From contig CAUVYH020000027.1 in NCBI GenBank assembly GCA_963556065.3, positions 496,001 to 560,000 on the forward strand: 64,000 nt of DNA. The letters run 5' to 3'. This document shows positions 43,938 to 53,567 of this stretch, piece after piece. Within the stretch, counting starts at the first letter, position 1, and every line of letters begins with the position of its first letter. Position numbers and translations under genes: made by a program. The notes beneath the pieces are model-generated. The model had not been told where the DNA came from. It ran no database searches and saw only the letters and a list, made by a program, of their open reading frames with translations. Origin of the DNA: JBAXTE01 sp963556065. GTDB taxonomy: Bacteria; Bacteroidota; Bacteroidia; Bacteroidales; WCHB1-69.

Positions 43938-46921
43938 CCATAGCACAACTCATAGAAAAATATCAGTCAGACAGAGATTATTATCTGACCACTAAATATA
44001 ATGAAACACTCCTTCGCAGTGATTTCTTAGACCCTTTTTTCGAGTTGCTTGGTTGGGACATTAAAAATAACGAAGGAAAACCAACCAACGAGAGAGAGGT
44101 AATTTTGGAAGAAGCATTGAAAGCTAATGCTTCCGAACATTCCAAAAAACCGGATTACACTTTCCGTCTTTTTTCTGAAAGAAAATTCTTTTTAGAAGCA
44201 AAGAAACCTTGTGTTTCGATTGAATCAAACAATGATACAGCAAAGCAAGTCAGACGATATGGATTTACAGCAAAATTAAAAATCTCAGTTCTTTCGAACT
44301 TTGAATACTTAATGATTTATGATACTTCTGTAAAAGTTGATAAAGACGATATTTTCTCAAAAGCACTTGTAAAGAAATATCATTACACTGAATATGAAAG
44401 TAAGTTTGATGAAATAAGACAACTTCTGGGAAAGGAGTCGGTATATTCAGGAGTATTTGAAACAGAATGGAAAGAAATTGAAAGTAAAATCAATCAATAC
44501 TCGATTGACAATTTATTCCTAAACCAAATTAACGATTGGAGAAAAGCTCTTGGTGTTGAAATTTATAAAAATGAACCTAAAATTGACGAGCAACAATTAA
44601 ACGATGTTGTTCAAAGCTACATCAATAGAATTATTTTCCTTCGTGTTTGTGAAGATAGGAATTTAGAGGATTACCAAACTCTTCTAAAGTTTGCCAATGC
44701 AAATGACTTCAAAGCACTTATTAAGAAATTTGAAGATGCTGACAAACGCTATAATTCGGGTTTGTTTGACCAGTTGTTGAAGGACAAGATAGTTGAAAAT
44801 GTTAGTTCAGTATTTTGGACTATCATCAAACAACTTTATTACCCTGAAAGCCCTTATTCTTTCAGCGTTTTTTCATCAGATGTGTTAGGAAGCATTTATG
44901 AAATTTTTCTTTCAGAAAAATTATCAGTTCAAAGTGGTTCCGTTGTTTTAGTAAAGCAACCTGAAAATATTGACCGTGATATTATTACAACTCCGACATT
45001 TATAATTAGCGATATTTTACGAAATACCGTTTTGAAAAAATGCGAAGGAAAAACGGACAAGGAAATTCTAAAATTGAAATTCTCTGATATTTCTTGCGGT
45101 TCAGGTGCTTTTTTATTGGAATTGTTCCAGTTGCTCAATGATATTCTGGTTGACTTTTATCTAATAAACGATAAATCAAAACTCATTCAAACGAATATCA
45201 ATACCTACAAACTACCGTTTGAAATTAAACGACAAATTATACTGAACTGCATCTATGGAGTTGATAAAGATTTTAATGCAGTTGAAGCCACTAAATTTGG
45301 TTTGCTTTTAAAATTGTTAGAAGACGAAGATACTAATTCAACCAGCAAAACAAAACCTGTTTTGCCTGACCTTTCTGAAAGTGTCTTTTTTGGAAACAGT
45401 TTGTTGAATCCAAAACAAGTAACCGAAAAGAAAGACCAGGTAATAATCAACCCATTTGATTTCTCAAAACTTCGTTTTGATGTCATTGTAGGCAATCCGC
45501 CCTATATGAAGTCGGAGGATATGAAAAACATTACTCCGCTTGAATTACCGCTTTACAAAACCAATTATGATTCGGCATACAAGCAGTTTGATAAATACTT
45601 CCTTTTCCTTGAACAAGGAATCAATTTGTTAGCTGATGATGGAATTTTAGGTTATATCGTTCCGAGCAAGTTTACCAAAGTTGGAGCAGGTTTAAAACTT
45701 CGTGAATTACTCGCAGACAAAGAGTATTTGCATTCAATTGTTTCATTTGGTGCAAACCAAGTTTTCGCAGACAAAACGACTTATACTTGTTTGCTAATCT
45801 TAAGCAAGAAGCCCCAAAAGACTTTCAAATATGCCGAAGTTAAAAACCTGAAAGGTTGGAAAGTAAGAGAACCAGATGCTGTGAAATATGATGTTCAAGA
45901 AACAAAAACCTTGAATAGTGAAGTTTGGGTGTTAATTCCTAGTGAACTGAAACCTGTATTTAAGAAAATCATTTCACAATCTTCCACACTTGAAAATTTA
46001 CTTGGAGAAAAAAATATTACTAATGGAATCCAAACCAGTAAAAACCCACTTTACATAATAACGCCAGATAAAATAGATAATTCATTTGTGTATTTTGAAA
46101 TTAAGGGTAAAAAATGGAAGATTGAAAAGGAACTTGTTCGCCCATATTACAAAACGCCTTCTAGTAAAAAACTTAAAGAGAAATTTAACACATATAATTT
46201 TTTAAGTTCAAATTCTTATGTCGTTTTCCCTTATAAAAAGCAACATGGAAAGGTTGAAGTAATCCTTGAAACAGAGCTTTGCAATAAATATCCATTAGTA
46301 CATAACTATTTCAAATACTATGAAAAAGAAATAAAAACAAGAGATGTTAGTCCTCCTATCAATAAAGATGATTGGTTTAAGTTTGGAAGAAGTCAACATT
46401 TAGATAGCTGGGAAGCCGAAGAAAAAATAGTTGTCGGTGTGTTATCAACAGGAGAAAAGTATCCTATTGATAAGAACAAGACAATAGTATCGTCAGGTGG
46501 TACAGCAGGATATTGTATAATAGCTATACCCGATAGCTGTAAATATTCCATTTATTACATTCAAGCTATTCTCAACTCCAAATATTTAGAGTGGTTCAGT
46601 GCTTTGTATGGTGAAGTTTTTAGAGGTGGTTATATTGCAAGAGGAACAAAAGTCTTGAAAAACCTACCAATCAGAAATATTGATTTTTCTGATGCCAAGC
46701 AAAAAGCACTTCACGACAAAATTGTAGAAACTCAAAAAGAATTAATCAGCATTTACGACCAAATAGATTCAAATGCAGGAAATAAAAGAGTTTTAACTCC
46801 ACTTCAAGGGCTGTTTGAAAGAGAAAAAGTCAATTTAGATACGCTTTTAGCCGAATTATACAATTTAGGCGATGATGATTCATTAATTCCATTAATCAAA
46901 GAATTGTATGAAGCTAATTAA
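43934..46921 (+). CDS. Eco57I-like type IIG restriction-modification enzyme (fused nuclease-methyltransferase)
   Basis: A 995-residue protein. The N-terminus has a PD-(D/E)xK nuclease site, Asp74 in KKPDYTFRLF and Glu88-Ala-Lys90 in FFLEAKKP, i.e. PD-x13-EAK. A helical linker leads to an N6-adenine methyltransferase with motif I SDISCGSGAFLLELF (about 385) and motif IV GNPPYMKSED (NPPY at 521-524). The rest (about 680-960), starting NGIQTSKNPLYIITPD, is a target-recognition region with TaqI-like C-terminal features. Length and layout match R.Eco57I (about 1000 residues), an enzyme that cuts at a distance from an asymmetric site. The target site is unknown. Confidence 0.9.
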   Translation: MTIAQLIEKYQSDRDYYLTTKYNETLLRSDFLDPFFELLGWDIKNNEGKPTNEREVILEEALKANASEHSKKPDYTFRLFSERKFFLEAKKPCVSIESNNDTAKQVRRYGFTAKLKISVLSNFEYLMIYDTSVKVDKDDIFSKALVKKYHYTEYESKFDEIRQLLGKESVYSGVFETEWKEIESKINQYSIDNLFLNQINDWRKALGVEIYKNEPKIDEQQLNDVVQSYINRIIFLRVCEDRNLEDYQTLLKFANANDFKALIKKFEDADKRYNSGLFDQLLKDKIVENVSSVFWTIIKQLYYPESPYSFSVFSSDVLGSIYEIFLSEKLSVQSGSVVLVKQPENIDRDIITTPTFIISDILRNTVLKKCEGKTDKEILKLKFSDISCGSGAFLLELFQLLNDILVDFYLINDKSKLIQTNINTYKLPFEIKRQIILNCIYGVDKDFNAVEATKFGLLLKLLEDEDTNSTSKTKPVLPDLSESVFFGNSLLNPKQVTEKKDQVIINPFDFSKLRFDVIVGNPPYMKSEDMKNITPLELPLYKTNYDSAYKQFDKYFLFLEQGINLLADDGILGYIVPSKFTKVGAGLKLRELLADKEYLHSIVSFGANQVFADKTTYTCLLILSKKPQKTFKYAEVKNLKGWKVREPDAVKYDVQETKTLNSEVWVLIPSELKPVFKKIISQSSTLENLLGEKNITNGIQTSKNPLYIITPDKIDNSFVYFEIKGKKWKIEKELVRPYYKTPSSKKLKEKFNTYNFLSSNSYVVFPYKKQHGKVEVILETELCNKYPLVHNYFKYYEKEIKTRDVSPPINKDDWFKFGRSQHLDSWEAEEKIVVGVLSTGEKYPIDKNKTIVSSGGTAGYCIIAIPDSCKYSIYYIQAILNSKYLEWFSALYGEVFRGGYIARGTKVLKNLPIRNIDFSDAKQKALHDKIVETQKELISIYDQIDSNAGNKRVLTPLQGLFEREKVNLDTLLAELYNLGDDDSLIPLIKELYEAN

Positions 46922-48515
46922 AAACGCAACTGCCGAAAAATTGCGTGGTGGTTTTTATACACCAGAGCCAATCGCCGCATTTATTCTAAAGTGGGGCGTC
47001 AATGGAAGTTCTGATTATGAAATATTAGAGCCAAGTTGCGGTGATGGCGTTTTTCTTGAACAACTAAAAGAGAACAAGCATAAATTCAATTCAGTTACAG
47101 CAATTGAATTTGATGAAATTGAAGCAGAAAAAGCCGATAAAATTAATCTCAATAAAAAAACTGTAATCAATACCGACTTTCATTTGTATTGCAATGAAAC
47201 TACTTCAAGATTTGATTTGGTAGTCGGGAATCCGCCATACATACGTTACCAATATTTTCAAGAAGAACAGCAAAATGAAGCAATCAAAGTTTTCAACCGG
47301 GCTAAACTCAGATACTCAAAACTTACTAATGCTTGGGTTTCCTTTGTAGTTGGAGCAAGTTTGTTGCTCAAAGAAAAAGGGAAAATTGGTTTTGTTATTC
47401 CTGCGGAATTGTTGCAGGTTTCGTATGCTCAACAACTCCGTGAATTTTTGGCTCATTTCTACAATAAAATCAATATCATTTCTTTTGAGAAGTTGGTTTT
47501 CCCTGACATCCAACAAGAAGTTGTTTTGTTGCTTTGTGAAAAGAATGGAAGTGATTCACATTTAATTGAACATCTTGAATTACGGGATGCTTCAGACCTC
47601 GAAAAACTTGATGTTAATATCCTGAAAAGCCCATCGAAAAAGATAGATTTTAAGTCAAATAAATGGACTTACTACTTTTTAGACCAAGAGGAAATAGATT
47701 TTCTTGAAAATATTGCCACGAAACGAAAAGTTCAAACAATTGTCAAATATGCCAATGTTGAAGTAGGTATCACAACTGGTGCAAATGACTATTTTACCGT
47801 TCCTTTGCCTGTTGTAGAAGCATACGACCTGAATGAATATGCAAAACCAATGGTTGGCAGAAGCGTTCAGGTAAACAGTGTGATTTTTACAGAAAACGAT
47901 TGGAAATTAAACAGGCAAACCAAAGCTAAAGCTCATTTACTGGTTTTTCCACCAAAACAAATTCTAAACGGACACAAAGGAGCGAATTCATACATTAAAT
48001 TGGGCGAATCGCAAGGAATCAATAAAGGTTACAAAACAGGCATTCGTGATGATTGGTTTGTAATACCGTCAATTAAATTATCTGACGCTTTGTTTATCCG
48101 CCGAAACAATCTCTATCCTCGTTTAATCTTAAACGAAGCCCACGCATACACTACAGATACAATGCACAGGGTTTTTATTAAAGAAACAACAAACAAAAAT
48201 GCGTTTATTGCAAGTTTTTACAATTCGCTTTCGTTGGCATTTTCCGAAATTGTTGGGCGTAGTTATGGCGGTGGGGTTTTAGAACTTATGCCAAGCGAAG
48301 CAGAACAGATATTATTACCGTATCGAACTGAAAATGCAGAACTGCTTGAGGCAATAGACAAAATGATGCGAAGTAAAAAGAGCATTGACGATATTTTAAA
48401 AATCACAAACCAACAAATCCTGAAAGAAGGCTACGGATTTTCAGAAAAAGAAATAAAATTAGCTGACAGTATTTGGAAAAAATTGTCGGCAAGGAGATTA
48501 AATAGGAACAAATAA
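46908..48515 (+). CDS. Eco57I-like adenine-specific DNA methyltransferase
   Basis: A 535-residue N6-adenine methyltransferase. It starts MKLIKNATAEKLRGGFYTPE, with motif I EPSCGDGVFLEQL (41-49) and motif IV GNPPYIRYQYF (NPPY at 108-111), then a target-recognition part (about 270-480). Length matches M.Eco57I (about 540). It overlaps the nuclease gene by 14 bases, so production is coupled. An asymmetric site needs protection of both strands, which explains the second methylase. Confidence 0.9.
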   Translation: MKLIKNATAEKLRGGFYTPEPIAAFILKWGVNGSSDYEILEPSCGDGVFLEQLKENKHKFNSVTAIEFDEIEAEKADKINLNKKTVINTDFHLYCNETTSRFDLVVGNPPYIRYQYFQEEQQNEAIKVFNRAKLRYSKLTNAWVSFVVGASLLLKEKGKIGFVIPAELLQVSYAQQLREFLAHFYNKINIISFEKLVFPDIQQEVVLLLCEKNGSDSHLIEHLELRDASDLEKLDVNILKSPSKKIDFKSNKWTYYFLDQEEIDFLENIATKRKVQTIVKYANVEVGITTGANDYFTVPLPVVEAYDLNEYAKPMVGRSVQVNSVIFTENDWKLNRQTKAKAHLLVFPPKQILNGHKGANSYIKLGESQGINKGYKTGIRDDWFVIPSIKLSDALFIRRNNLYPRLILNEAHAYTTDTMHRVFIKETTNKNAFIASFYNSLSLAFSEIVGRSYGGGVLELMPSEAEQILLPYRTENAELLEAIDKMMRSKKSIDDILKITNQQILKEGYGFSEKEIKLADSIWKKLSARRLNRNK

Positions 48516-48524
48516 TATTTAACA

Positions 48525-49562
48525 ATGAAAAGACAACCAACAACACAACAAATAACGTGGTTTTTAGATTTATATCGTAACAGCCAACTTGATTTAGAAC
48601 CACCTTATCAAAGAAAAAGTGTTTGGAGTTCAAAGGATAGAAAATTCTTTTTAGACACAATTTTTCGGAATTATCCAGCACCTCCAATTTTTATTCATAG
48701 AACTGTAAACGACCAAGGATATACTAAATATCACGTAGTAGATGGAAAACAGAGACTGGAAACAATATTATTATTCTTTGAAAGCAAGATTTCAATTGCA
48801 CCTGACTTTGGGGATGTAAACCTAAACGGCAAGAAATTCAAAGACCTAACTCCTGAATATAAAAGAAGGTTTTGGGATTACACTTTAGTTGTTGATTTCA
48901 TTGACTCTATTGATGGAAATAATATTGAAGAAGTATTTGACAGAGTTAATAGAAATGCGAGAAATCTGTTGCCTCAGGAACTGAGACACGCACGATATAA
49001 CGGTTGGTTTATAAATTTTGTAGAAGAAGAATCAGATACTGATTTTTGGTGGGATTATAAAATTAGTACGAGAGGACGTGACAAGAGAATGAAAAATGTT
49101 CAATTTGTTTCAGAGTTGATAATGATTGTGCTTGAAAATAAAATTGTAGGTTTTGACCAAGGATATATTGATGAAATTTATGCAAAATATGATGAAATAG
49201 AAGAACTTCAGGAATCTGGAGATTTTAGTCTTGAAGATTTCACAAAAAGGCTTAGTGTAATAAAACAATTCATTATTGATGTGGATATGCATAATGAATC
49301 AATTTCAAAATTTGCTTCTGGTTCTAATAACAACTATTATACGTTGTGGGCTTACATTCATCTAAATAATCCACAAAACCCTGCCGATTTTGCAATCGCT
49401 TATGAAGCTTTTATGGAAAAAGTTTCTAAAGTAAAGGAAATGCAGGATGCAGGGGAAGTAATTGAAGAAGATGTATTAAATTATTCAAACAATTCAAAAG
49501 GAGCTGTGACTGATTTACCACAAAGAAGAGAACGTTTGTTAGCTCTGACTAATTCAATTTAA
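48525..49562 (+). CDS. DUF262 (GmrSD N-terminal / ParB-Srx fold) protein
   Basis: A 345-residue protein. It has LDLEPPYQRKSVWS (26-30 PPYQR), PAPPIFIHR, HVVDGKQRLETI (DGKQR at 73-77) and FDRVNRNARNLLPQELRHARY, all DUF262 signatures. DUF262 proteins include the NTP-using half of the type IV enzyme GmrSD and DndB- or SspE-like defence proteins. The HNH-bearing DUF1524 half is absent, so it may be a regulator or need a partner. It lies 9 bases after the methylase and 2 before the RelA/SpoT-like gene. Confidence 0.85.
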   Translation: MKRQPTTQQITWFLDLYRNSQLDLEPPYQRKSVWSSKDRKFFLDTIFRNYPAPPIFIHRTVNDQGYTKYHVVDGKQRLETILLFFESKISIAPDFGDVNLNGKKFKDLTPEYKRRFWDYTLVVDFIDSIDGNNIEEVFDRVNRNARNLLPQELRHARYNGWFINFVEEESDTDFWWDYKISTRGRDKRMKNVQFVSELIMIVLENKIVGFDQGYIDEIYAKYDEIEELQESGDFSLEDFTKRLSVIKQFIIDVDMHNESISKFASGSNNNYYTLWAYIHLNNPQNPADFAIAYEAFMEKVSKVKEMQDAGEVIEEDVLNYSNNSKGAVTDLPQRRERLLALTNSI

Positions 49563-49564
49563 AT

Positions 49565-50539
49565 ATGAAAATAGTTCAATCAGTTCAAGAGCTTTACAAT
49601 ACAAATTTACCGTACTTCAATATTATAAAAGGTAAGGTGGATGAAGTTGTAAAGTCCAATAAAAATGAACGTTGGCATTATGAAAGTAGGCTAAAGCAAA
49701 TTGAGAGCTTTGCAATGAAAATAGAGATGGGTCGATTTAAGAAAACTGAAATATTTGAAGATTTTTTTGCTTCTACAATTGTTGTGAAGAATTTAAGTGA
49801 AATTTCATTAGCCGAGAAATTTGTAGCAAAACATTTTAATATTCAATTTAAAAGACCAACATCGAATAATTTTACACATAAAGATTCATTCTCCTTTCCA
49901 TTTGACGACTTAAGACTTTATGTCTCATTAAAAGATTTTGAAACAGGAGAATTTGCTCCAGATTTATATGATTTAATTTTTGAAATTCAAATAAAAACTT
50001 TCTTGCAACATGCATGGTCAATTGCTACACACGACCTAATTTATAAATCTGATAAAATAAACTGGGCAAAGGAACGTATTGCTTATCAAGTTAAAGCTAC
50101 CTTAGAACATGCAGAAGTAACAATTAGTGGTGTAGAAGAACTTAGTAAATTAACAGAATTGGCTAAAGAAAATAAAGATGTAAAAAAAGTGAATCAATTA
50201 ATTTCCTTAATTCTAAACCATTGGAAGCCCGAAGATTTACCTTCAGATAGAAGGAGATTAGCTCAAAATATAATTGGTTTTATCGAAGCAATTGGGATAA
50301 CCCTATCAGAATTAGATAGTGTTTTAAAAAGTGAAACAAAAAAAGGTCGAGGTACCTTAACTAGAAATCTTTCTCCTTTCCTCATTGTTGTTCAATCAAT
50401 TTTTAATATTTACCCTGAAAGAATAATATATTATCTTCAGGATGTTAATAATCGAAATAAGCAAAAAGTATTAATTACTCCTGAAATGGCTATTCCTAAT
50501 TTAGGTGAAATAATAGAAGAAAAACTTGTAAGAATATGA
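49565..50539 (+). CDS. Divergent RelA/SpoT-domain nucleotidyltransferase-like protein
   Basis: A 324-residue protein. Residues about 30-165 are a RelA/SpoT fold: HYESRLKQIESFAMK, FEDFFASTIVV (Asp66), FEIQIKTFLQHAWSIATHDLIYK (Glu140, His156). Against true (p)ppGpp synthetases the Arg of the D-x-x-A-x-R strand is Thr here and the YxSxH loop is not seen, so activity is doubtful or altered. The C-terminal half is helical. No HD hydrolase or antitoxin is fused. It is the last gene of the restriction operon, directly behind DUF262; the pair may form an add-on effector. No promoter of its own. Confidence 0.82.
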   Translation: MKIVQSVQELYNTNLPYFNIIKGKVDEVVKSNKNERWHYESRLKQIESFAMKIEMGRFKKTEIFEDFFASTIVVKNLSEISLAEKFVAKHFNIQFKRPTSNNFTHKDSFSFPFDDLRLYVSLKDFETGEFAPDLYDLIFEIQIKTFLQHAWSIATHDLIYKSDKINWAKERIAYQVKATLEHAEVTISGVEELSKLTELAKENKDVKKVNQLISLILNHWKPEDLPSDRRRLAQNIIGFIEAIGITLSELDSVLKSETKKGRGTLTRNLSPFLIVVQSIFNIYPERIIYYLQDVNNRNKQKVLITPEMAIPNLGEIIEEKLVRI

Positions 50540-50894
50540 ACCATCTCACCATCTTAAGCACATTTACAAGCCCACACGAGCCAACGCTAAAACCAAAACC
50601 TGCCAAAGAGTTTGCCTACCCAAACGCACGGCAGACAGAAAAGATGCAGCAAAAATGAAAGAAAATAACGATAGAAATGAACAGTGAAACACCAACACAT
50701 GATATAGTGCATGCGAGTTTCAGCAGTCTGCGAAGATTTGTGGCTCATAAAAAAAGTCGGTACAAACTAATGGGGAATCGCTTCAAACTCTCGCATGGCA
50801 CCATGTTATCAACCGTTAGGGCTTATGCTATGGAGTAGCATTTGGGGAAAACATTGAAACCGGAATATGGAGATTTATAAGTATTAGAAACTGT
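50540..50894. other. Spacer at the right end of the restriction island
   Basis: No gene seen. It holds sequence such as CGAGCCAACGC, AACGCACGGCAGACAG and AACCGTTAGGGC, of a kind found around acquired segments in Bacteroidota, and no terminator hairpin. It may be the scar of the island's insertion. Confidence 0.4.
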
Positions 50895-52259
50895 ATGAAA
50901 AAATTAATAGTGATTTTTAATAGTATTATACTGATTTTTAATTGTATCGGTTTACAGGCTCAAAAGCTTGAAACGAAACCTTGGAATTATCATATCAATA
51001 TTGATTTGAAAGATTCTGTTCTTTCGATTAACCTCAATATTAAAGCAACAAAAGTAAATAAGCAAAACAATTTCTTGTTATTTAACCGGTACATCCCGAT
51101 AAAAGAAGCCTTACTTGATGGTGCCCCGTTAAAATACACGCGTAGCAACGACTCCTTGTTTTTTGAACCTTTTCAGAAAAATGAAATAACCCTTTCGATG
51201 CAATATGAAATTCCTTGTTCAGTGTCTGAATATTCAAAAATCATGGCATCGTATGGGGATAGCACTTATGCGTATCCTGTTCAATTTGATACCAGCCAAA
51301 TCTTTTTTGAACGTTTTAATAAATGGTACCCTGTTTTATATGATAACTTTTCTAATTATAATGTATCTGTTTCTGTTCCCCAGACACATAAGGTATTTGC
51401 GTATAGCACGGAAACGAGTTGTAAAAGTATTAATGGAAAAAATGTTTATTCTTTTAATAGTTTCGAAGAAGACTTTCCGTTTTTAATAACACAATCCGAT
51501 ATTTTTCAAGAAAAAGAAACAATCCAACACAATAAAACCTGTTTTAAATTCAGTTTTTTACCACGGAATCATCGACTATTGGCCATTGTAGATAAAAAAC
51601 CGGTTTACATAAGCGATTCAAAACAGATAGATTCATTATTGAATGTGATAATAAAACGTTCAATTTGTGCATTGGATTGGTACAATGCTAATTTGTGGCA
51701 ACAACAAATAGACACACTCGGTTTGGTTGAAACAGGGATTTTTGGGTTGGGAGTTTGCATGAAAAGCTTTATAATAATAGATAGAAGCCTGATGAATATG
51801 GAAGTGTTGGATAATTACGCATTTTCTCACGAAATCGGACATCTTTGGCTCGGCTTTCATACGGAATATTTAGCAAAAGGAAAGTATTTTCTGGGAGAAT
51901 CTATTAATGAGTATGTCAATCTTTTGTACTACGAGAGTTGGGCGGGAGAGAATGCATTTGAGAATGCAATACAAGATAAAATAAACATGAAATATAGCGA
52001 TGCTCCATTTTTTACAGTTTCTTTTGAGCAAGTTTTAAATCAAAGAAATGGGAACTTACAATCTGAAGTAATTTACAATAAGGGTGTTGTTTTTGTTCAT
52101 GAATTTCGTAAAATGATTGGCAAGGATAAGCTGCTTAAAATTATTCGAGAAACTTATTCTATTCCTAATCATTTTGTTACGCTCAAGGATTTTGAAAATA
52201 GCATTAAAGCAAACGGTTGTTGGAATGAGTATTTAAAATTATATGGAATGAAACTGTAA
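50895..52259 (+). CDS. Exported M1-like zinc metallopeptidase (gluzincin)
   Basis: A 454-residue protein with signal peptide (MKKLIVIFNSIILIFNCIGLQAQ). The zinc site is His312-Glu-x-x-His316 in SHEIGHLWLG, and the third ligand is the Glu of GESINEYVNLLYYESW, 18-23 residues on, as in M1 aminopeptidases. The N-terminal beta domain resembles the M1 saddle. The GAMEN exopeptidase loop is not clearly present, so aminopeptidase activity is not assured. It is followed closely by another HExxH protein. Confidence 0.8.
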   Translation: MKKLIVIFNSIILIFNCIGLQAQKLETKPWNYHINIDLKDSVLSINLNIKATKVNKQNNFLLFNRYIPIKEALLDGAPLKYTRSNDSLFFEPFQKNEITLSMQYEIPCSVSEYSKIMASYGDSTYAYPVQFDTSQIFFERFNKWYPVLYDNFSNYNVSVSVPQTHKVFAYSTETSCKSINGKNVYSFNSFEEDFPFLITQSDIFQEKETIQHNKTCFKFSFLPRNHRLLAIVDKKPVYISDSKQIDSLLNVIIKRSICALDWYNANLWQQQIDTLGLVETGIFGLGVCMKSFIIIDRSLMNMEVLDNYAFSHEIGHLWLGFHTEYLAKGKYFLGESINEYVNLLYYESWAGENAFENAIQDKINMKYSDAPFFTVSFEQVLNQRNGNLQSEVIYNKGVVFVHEFRKMIGKDKLLKIIRETYSIPNHFVTLKDFENSIKANGCWNEYLKLYGMKL

Positions 52260-52410
52260 TACATGGTAATTGTTAGAATATGCAGAAATGAAAAGTTGTA
52301 AATTACCTAGAAAAAAGCACGAAACCCTAACATTGTACATGCAAGGTGGCTTGCAATGGACTGCTTCGCATATCCTTAACATTAGCAATCAATTAATTAA
52401 AGACGAAACA

Positions 52411-53457
52411 ATGAAATATTTTATGAGAAGTATTCGCATTTTGGCTCTGGTAACTATTTTGTTCTCATGCAAAGAGACGAATAGGCCGGATAAAATAATT
52501 CTTGACAGGATTGAATATATCTACAATCTTAAATCACTGATAGATAAAAACACGTGGCCCGATTTCTCTAATCCAAAATACGATGTGCCGTTGGTTTATT
52601 ACACCGATTCGTGTTGCTATGTAGCTAATCCGACCGATAATTTCAGGCACTTGTTCAATCCTGCACTTGTTTATAAAAATCAAACACTTTCAATCTATAA
52701 AACAGGCCTTTTGGATAGTATTCCATTCCACATGGCAACAGGAATAACATTCGGCGATAGCACTTCCGATTATAATTACAAAGTCCCTTTTATGAATTGC
52801 AGTAGCCCCGAGTTGACAAATAAATTTGTGCCGGATGTCCATTCTACGGAAATGTGGGCTACGATGGTAATGCACGAGTATTTTCATGGATTCCAATTTA
52901 AACATCCTCAATTTCTTGATTTGTATAAAAAAAATGTAACGGTATCAGCGGATAGCCTAAAAGCATTGTACAATAATAATGACTGGTTTAAGAAAAGTGT
53001 CGACAGAGAAAACGAGTTATTATTGGAAGCTCTTAATTCTGATACACAGACTGAAATTCAACAAACGATTGTTCTGTCTTTTAAGTTAAGAGACCAACGG
53101 CTGAAGCAAACCAAAGAATTGCTGAATTTGGATATTAAAACAAGCGAGGAAAATCAAGAAACGATGGAAGGCACTGCCCGATACATTGAGTACAATTTAT
53201 ATAGTAAATTTGCAACGATGCAACCGGATATGAACCTCGAAAAATCGGACTCTTTATACCACTCATATAAATATTTTAAAAATTACACCATAACAAAAGA
53301 TAAATGGCTTTATACGGCAGGTGCTAAGTATTATTATGCAACCGGATTTAATATCGCACGATTATTAGACAAACTAAAAGTGGATTACAAATCAAGACTA
53401 TTCAGCAATAGAATATTTCTTGATGAAATACTTAGAGAACAAATAGCAAAACAGTAA
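52411..53457 (+). CDS. Lipoprotein with HExxH zinc site, unknown family
   Basis: A 348-residue protein. The start at 52411 gives MKYFMRSIRILALVTILFSC, a lipoprotein signal with the acylated Cys at about 20; an upstream TTG at 52270 is less likely. It has His155-Glu-Tyr-Phe-His159 in VMHEYFHGFQFKHPQF and a possible third ligand in ETMEGTARYIEYNLY, so a gluzincin-like peptidase is likely. No named family is recognised. It follows the M1-like gene with a 151-base gap. Confidence 0.72.
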   Translation: MKYFMRSIRILALVTILFSCKETNRPDKIILDRIEYIYNLKSLIDKNTWPDFSNPKYDVPLVYYTDSCCYVANPTDNFRHLFNPALVYKNQTLSIYKTGLLDSIPFHMATGITFGDSTSDYNYKVPFMNCSSPELTNKFVPDVHSTEMWATMVMHEYFHGFQFKHPQFLDLYKKNVTVSADSLKALYNNNDWFKKSVDRENELLLEALNSDTQTEIQQTIVLSFKLRDQRLKQTKELLNLDIKTSEENQETMEGTARYIEYNLYSKFATMQPDMNLEKSDSLYHSYKYFKNYTITKDKWLYTAGAKYYYATGFNIARLLDKLKVDYKSRLFSNRIFLDEILREQIAKQ

Positions 53458-53567
53458 ATGTATATATAAATAGACGCAATAACCGTATTTTGATGCCGGC
53501 AATCGCCCGTTTTGCATATACTTACTGTTGGTGAAAAAAACGCAGAAACAACAATTGAGACAATACA

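Noticed and set aside
43434..50894. Phage or integrative element carrying the restriction operon
   Set aside because: No integrase, tRNA target or clear direct-repeat ends were found; acquisition is likely but the vehicle is not visible.
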